DNA of 51,223 nt, from positions 1 to 51,223 of the forward strand of contig CALBSC010000046.1 of NCBI GenBank assembly GCA_937927685.1. Direction: 5' to 3'. Below, in pieces: positions 50,072-51,223 of the stretch (the first letter of the stretch is position 1; every line of letters starts with the position of its first letter). The position numbers were made by a program, and so were the translations under genes. Source of the stretch: an uncultured Burkholderiales bacterium. Its GTDB lineage: Bacteria > Pseudomonadota > Gammaproteobacteria > Burkholderiales > Burkholderiaceae_C. A model generated the notes under the pieces. It saw nothing but the letters and a program-made list of their open reading frames with translations. It ran no database searches and had not been told where the DNA came from.

Positions 50072-50304
50072 TCAAATGACTCACGCTCGCCTTGGCTCTG
50101 CGACGCACGCTCTGTCATGAAGTCATCGCTTACAGCTGGGTCATTTAAAAAGAAAGTGTCCCATGACTGGCTAGCTGGCGCAATGACACGCTCGACGCCT
50201 CTGGCGCGAACCAACACCTTTTTTACGCCCTCAGGCAGGCGCATATCTGAGGGAATTCGAACGGCTTGCGAGCGGTTGTTTGTAAAGACAGTAGAAATTG
50301 ACAA
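50068..50304 (-). CDS. vapB: VapB-type antitoxin
   Basis: I chose the TTG at 50304, which has GGAG 6 bp upstream and gives the family-typical start SISTVFTNNRSQAVRIP (78 residues). The frame back to 50340 lacks start signals. The N-terminal AbrB/MazE-like swapped hairpin binds DNA. The acidic tail would wrap the toxin. Two ATATAGCAA repeats upstream are a possible autoregulatory operator. Confidence 0.88.
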   Translation of the reverse strand: MSISTVFTNNRSQAVRIPSDMRLPEGVKKVLVRARGVERVIAPASQSWDTFFLNDPAVSDDFMTERASQSQGERESFE

Positions 50305-50318
50305 GACGAACTCCTTGT

Positions 50319-50340
50319 ATATAGCAAAGACATATAGCAA
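50319..50340 (-). promoter_or_regulatory. direct repeats upstream of vapB, possible operator
   Basis: The 9-bp sequence ATATAGCAA occurs at 50319-50327 and 50332-50340, 13 bp apart, immediately upstream of the vapB ribosome-binding site. The toxin-antitoxin complex may bind here. Confidence 0.4.
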
Positions 50341-50406
50341 TCATAACAATTGACTGCAAGTAAGGCAAGCTCCCGAAGTTAAACTGCTCATTTCGACACA
50401 AAACGA

Positions 50407-51120
50407 ATGACTTCCATCCCCCACCACCTCGCCATCATCATGGACGGCAACGGCCGTTGGGCGCAAAAGCGCCATATGCCGCGCACGGTTGGGCATGCCA
50501 AGGGGGCGGCGGGTGTGCGCGAGTTGGTCGAGTTTTGCGCGCACAAGGGCGTGAAATACCTCACCTTGTTTGCATTCAGCACCGAAAACTGGAGCCGTCC
50601 TGAAGAAGAGGTCTCGACCCTCATGGGCCTCTTTCTCCAGTACCTAGAAAAAGAACTCAAAAACCTTGCGCAAGCGGGTGTGCGTTTGCAGGTGATTGGC
50701 GACGTCACGGGTTTCGCACAAGAATTACAAGACCGCATCGCCGAAGCCGTCAAAGCCACGGCAGATAACGACGGCATTGTGTTGACAGTCGCCGCCAACT
50801 ACGGCGGGCAGTGGGATATCGTGCAGGCGGTGCAGCGTTGGCAGGCGGAGCACCCACTAGTAGATGCACGGGACATCACGCAAGAGCAACTGGCGAACTA
50901 TTTGAGCACTGCAGACATGCCAGACCCTGATTTACTGATTCGCACAGGGGGTGAGCAACGTATTAGCAACTTCCTGCTGTGGCAAGTGGCTTATGCAGAG
51001 TTGTATTTCACAGAAGTGCTGTGGCCGGAGTTTGATACCACGCAACTTGGATTGGCTTTGGAATGGTATGGAACGCGGCAACGTAGATTTGGGCGAGTAG
51101 AGACTAAAATAATCGCATGA
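50407..51120 (+). CDS. uppS: isoprenyl transferase (undecaprenyl diphosphate synthase family)
   Basis: A 237-residue cis-prenyltransferase. IIMDGNGRWAQ (Asp13 in DGNGR), AFSTENWSRP and RTGGEQRISNFLLWQ with the YFTEVLWPEF end are the complete UppS signature. Its product carries sugar chains across the membrane. The usual frr-uppS-cdsA neighbourhood is absent, so this is probably a second copy dedicated to the polysaccharide locus. The stop overlaps the next start by 4 bp. No clear ribosome-binding site is seen. Confidence 0.93.
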   Translation: MTSIPHHLAIIMDGNGRWAQKRHMPRTVGHAKGAAGVRELVEFCAHKGVKYLTLFAFSTENWSRPEEEVSTLMGLFLQYLEKELKNLAQAGVRLQVIGDVTGFAQELQDRIAEAVKATADNDGIVLTVAANYGGQWDIVQAVQRWQAEHPLVDARDITQEQLANYLSTADMPDPDLLIRTGGEQRISNFLLWQVAYAELYFTEVLWPEFDTTQLGLALEWYGTRQRRFGRVETKIIA

Positions 51121-51223
51121 CTACACAATCACAACAAATCGAAGACGACGAAATCTCTCTCATTGATATCTTGTTGTTCCTCAAAGCCAGTGGTCGTAAC
51201 GTCCTCATTTCTACGATAGTGTG
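51117..51223 (+). CDS. Wzz-like chain length determinant, N-terminal fragment
   Basis: The window ends inside this gene. The 35 visible residues (EDDEISLIDILLFLKASGRN, then a hydrophobic run VLISTIV) match the N-terminus of Wzz/chain-length and tyrosine-kinase-adaptor proteins, with the first membrane span just beginning. The coupled start with uppS supports a polysaccharide locus. Confidence 0.75.
   Translation, partial: MTTQSQQIEDDEISLIDILLFLKASGRNVLISTIV

Overview
The window looks like a GC-rich betaproteobacterial chromosome, probably Burkholderiales. The partial tRNA-Phe at the left edge, the codon use and the gene families fit that, but the species cannot be named from the sequence. 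About 39 kb is a nearly complete, intact-looking tailed prophage. It is followed by a more AT-rich surface-polysaccharide or glycan-lipid cluster, and then by a scarred segment leading into a second polysaccharide locus (uppS, Wzz).

Left flank (1-650): the 3' part of tRNA-Phe with a strong terminator, about 270 bp without a clear gene, and a small zinc-ribbon-like protein. Prophage left end (651-3165, minus strand): a compact cassette of a small protein, a DUF2924 protein, a large serine recombinase and a ParB-type HTH protein. Control region (3298-6929): a XRE repressor with an ImmA-type protease is transcribed leftward. Divergent from it is a two-gene unit of unknown function with its own promoter, a perfect 16-bp palindromic operator and a terminator. 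Replication region (7112-17484): HTH protein, AAA NTPase, putative ssDNA-binding protein, DEAD/DEAH helicase, PD-(D/E)XK nuclease, TOPRIM primase-helicase, RuvC-like protein, DUF6362 protein and a ParB-fused DNA methyltransferase. A dense array of GTTGGCA heptamers with hairpins lies just after the primase-helicase gene and is the best candidate for the replication origin. A minus-strand group (17489-18729: hypothetical, DUF3489, small protein, DUF6900) separates replication from packaging.

Late region (19085-39866): a lambda-type head (terminase small and large subunits, gpW, portal, protease with a nested scaffold start, decoration protein, capsid gpE, head-tail proteins) joined to a P2-type contractile tail (V, W, J, I, fibre, sheath, tube, E/E', tape measure, U, X, D). 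It ends with a lysis cassette (DUF6127 membrane protein, 3-TM holin, T4-type lysozyme). No spanin is visible.

From 39.9 kb the base composition falls. The first three genes (HAD-UbiA fusion, DprE1-like flavoprotein, DprE2-like SDR) match the mycobacterial route to polyprenyl-phospho-D-arabinofuranose. A GT-C-like membrane protein, an epimerase, a flavin oxidoreductase, a GtrA protein and a UPF0104/LPG-synthase-type membrane protein follow in one operon. The operon appears to break off at about 48.95 kb. Then come a minus-strand HTH gene related to the prophage HTH protein, a possible recombinase remnant, a VapBC pair, uppS and the start of a Wzz-like gene.

A four-copy promoter-like element (TTG-N3, 18 bp, TTCAT) links the recombinase cassette, the DUF3489/DUF6900 group and the HTH gene at 49 kb. 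It is the most striking sequence that the gene annotation does not explain. Other items worth checking are the candidate origin, the operator-controlled unknown gene pair, three helically phased GCCCGTACA repeats, the nested scaffold gene, the E/E' frame overlap, and a C9 tract in a putative promoter spacer at the prophage/glycan-cluster junction.
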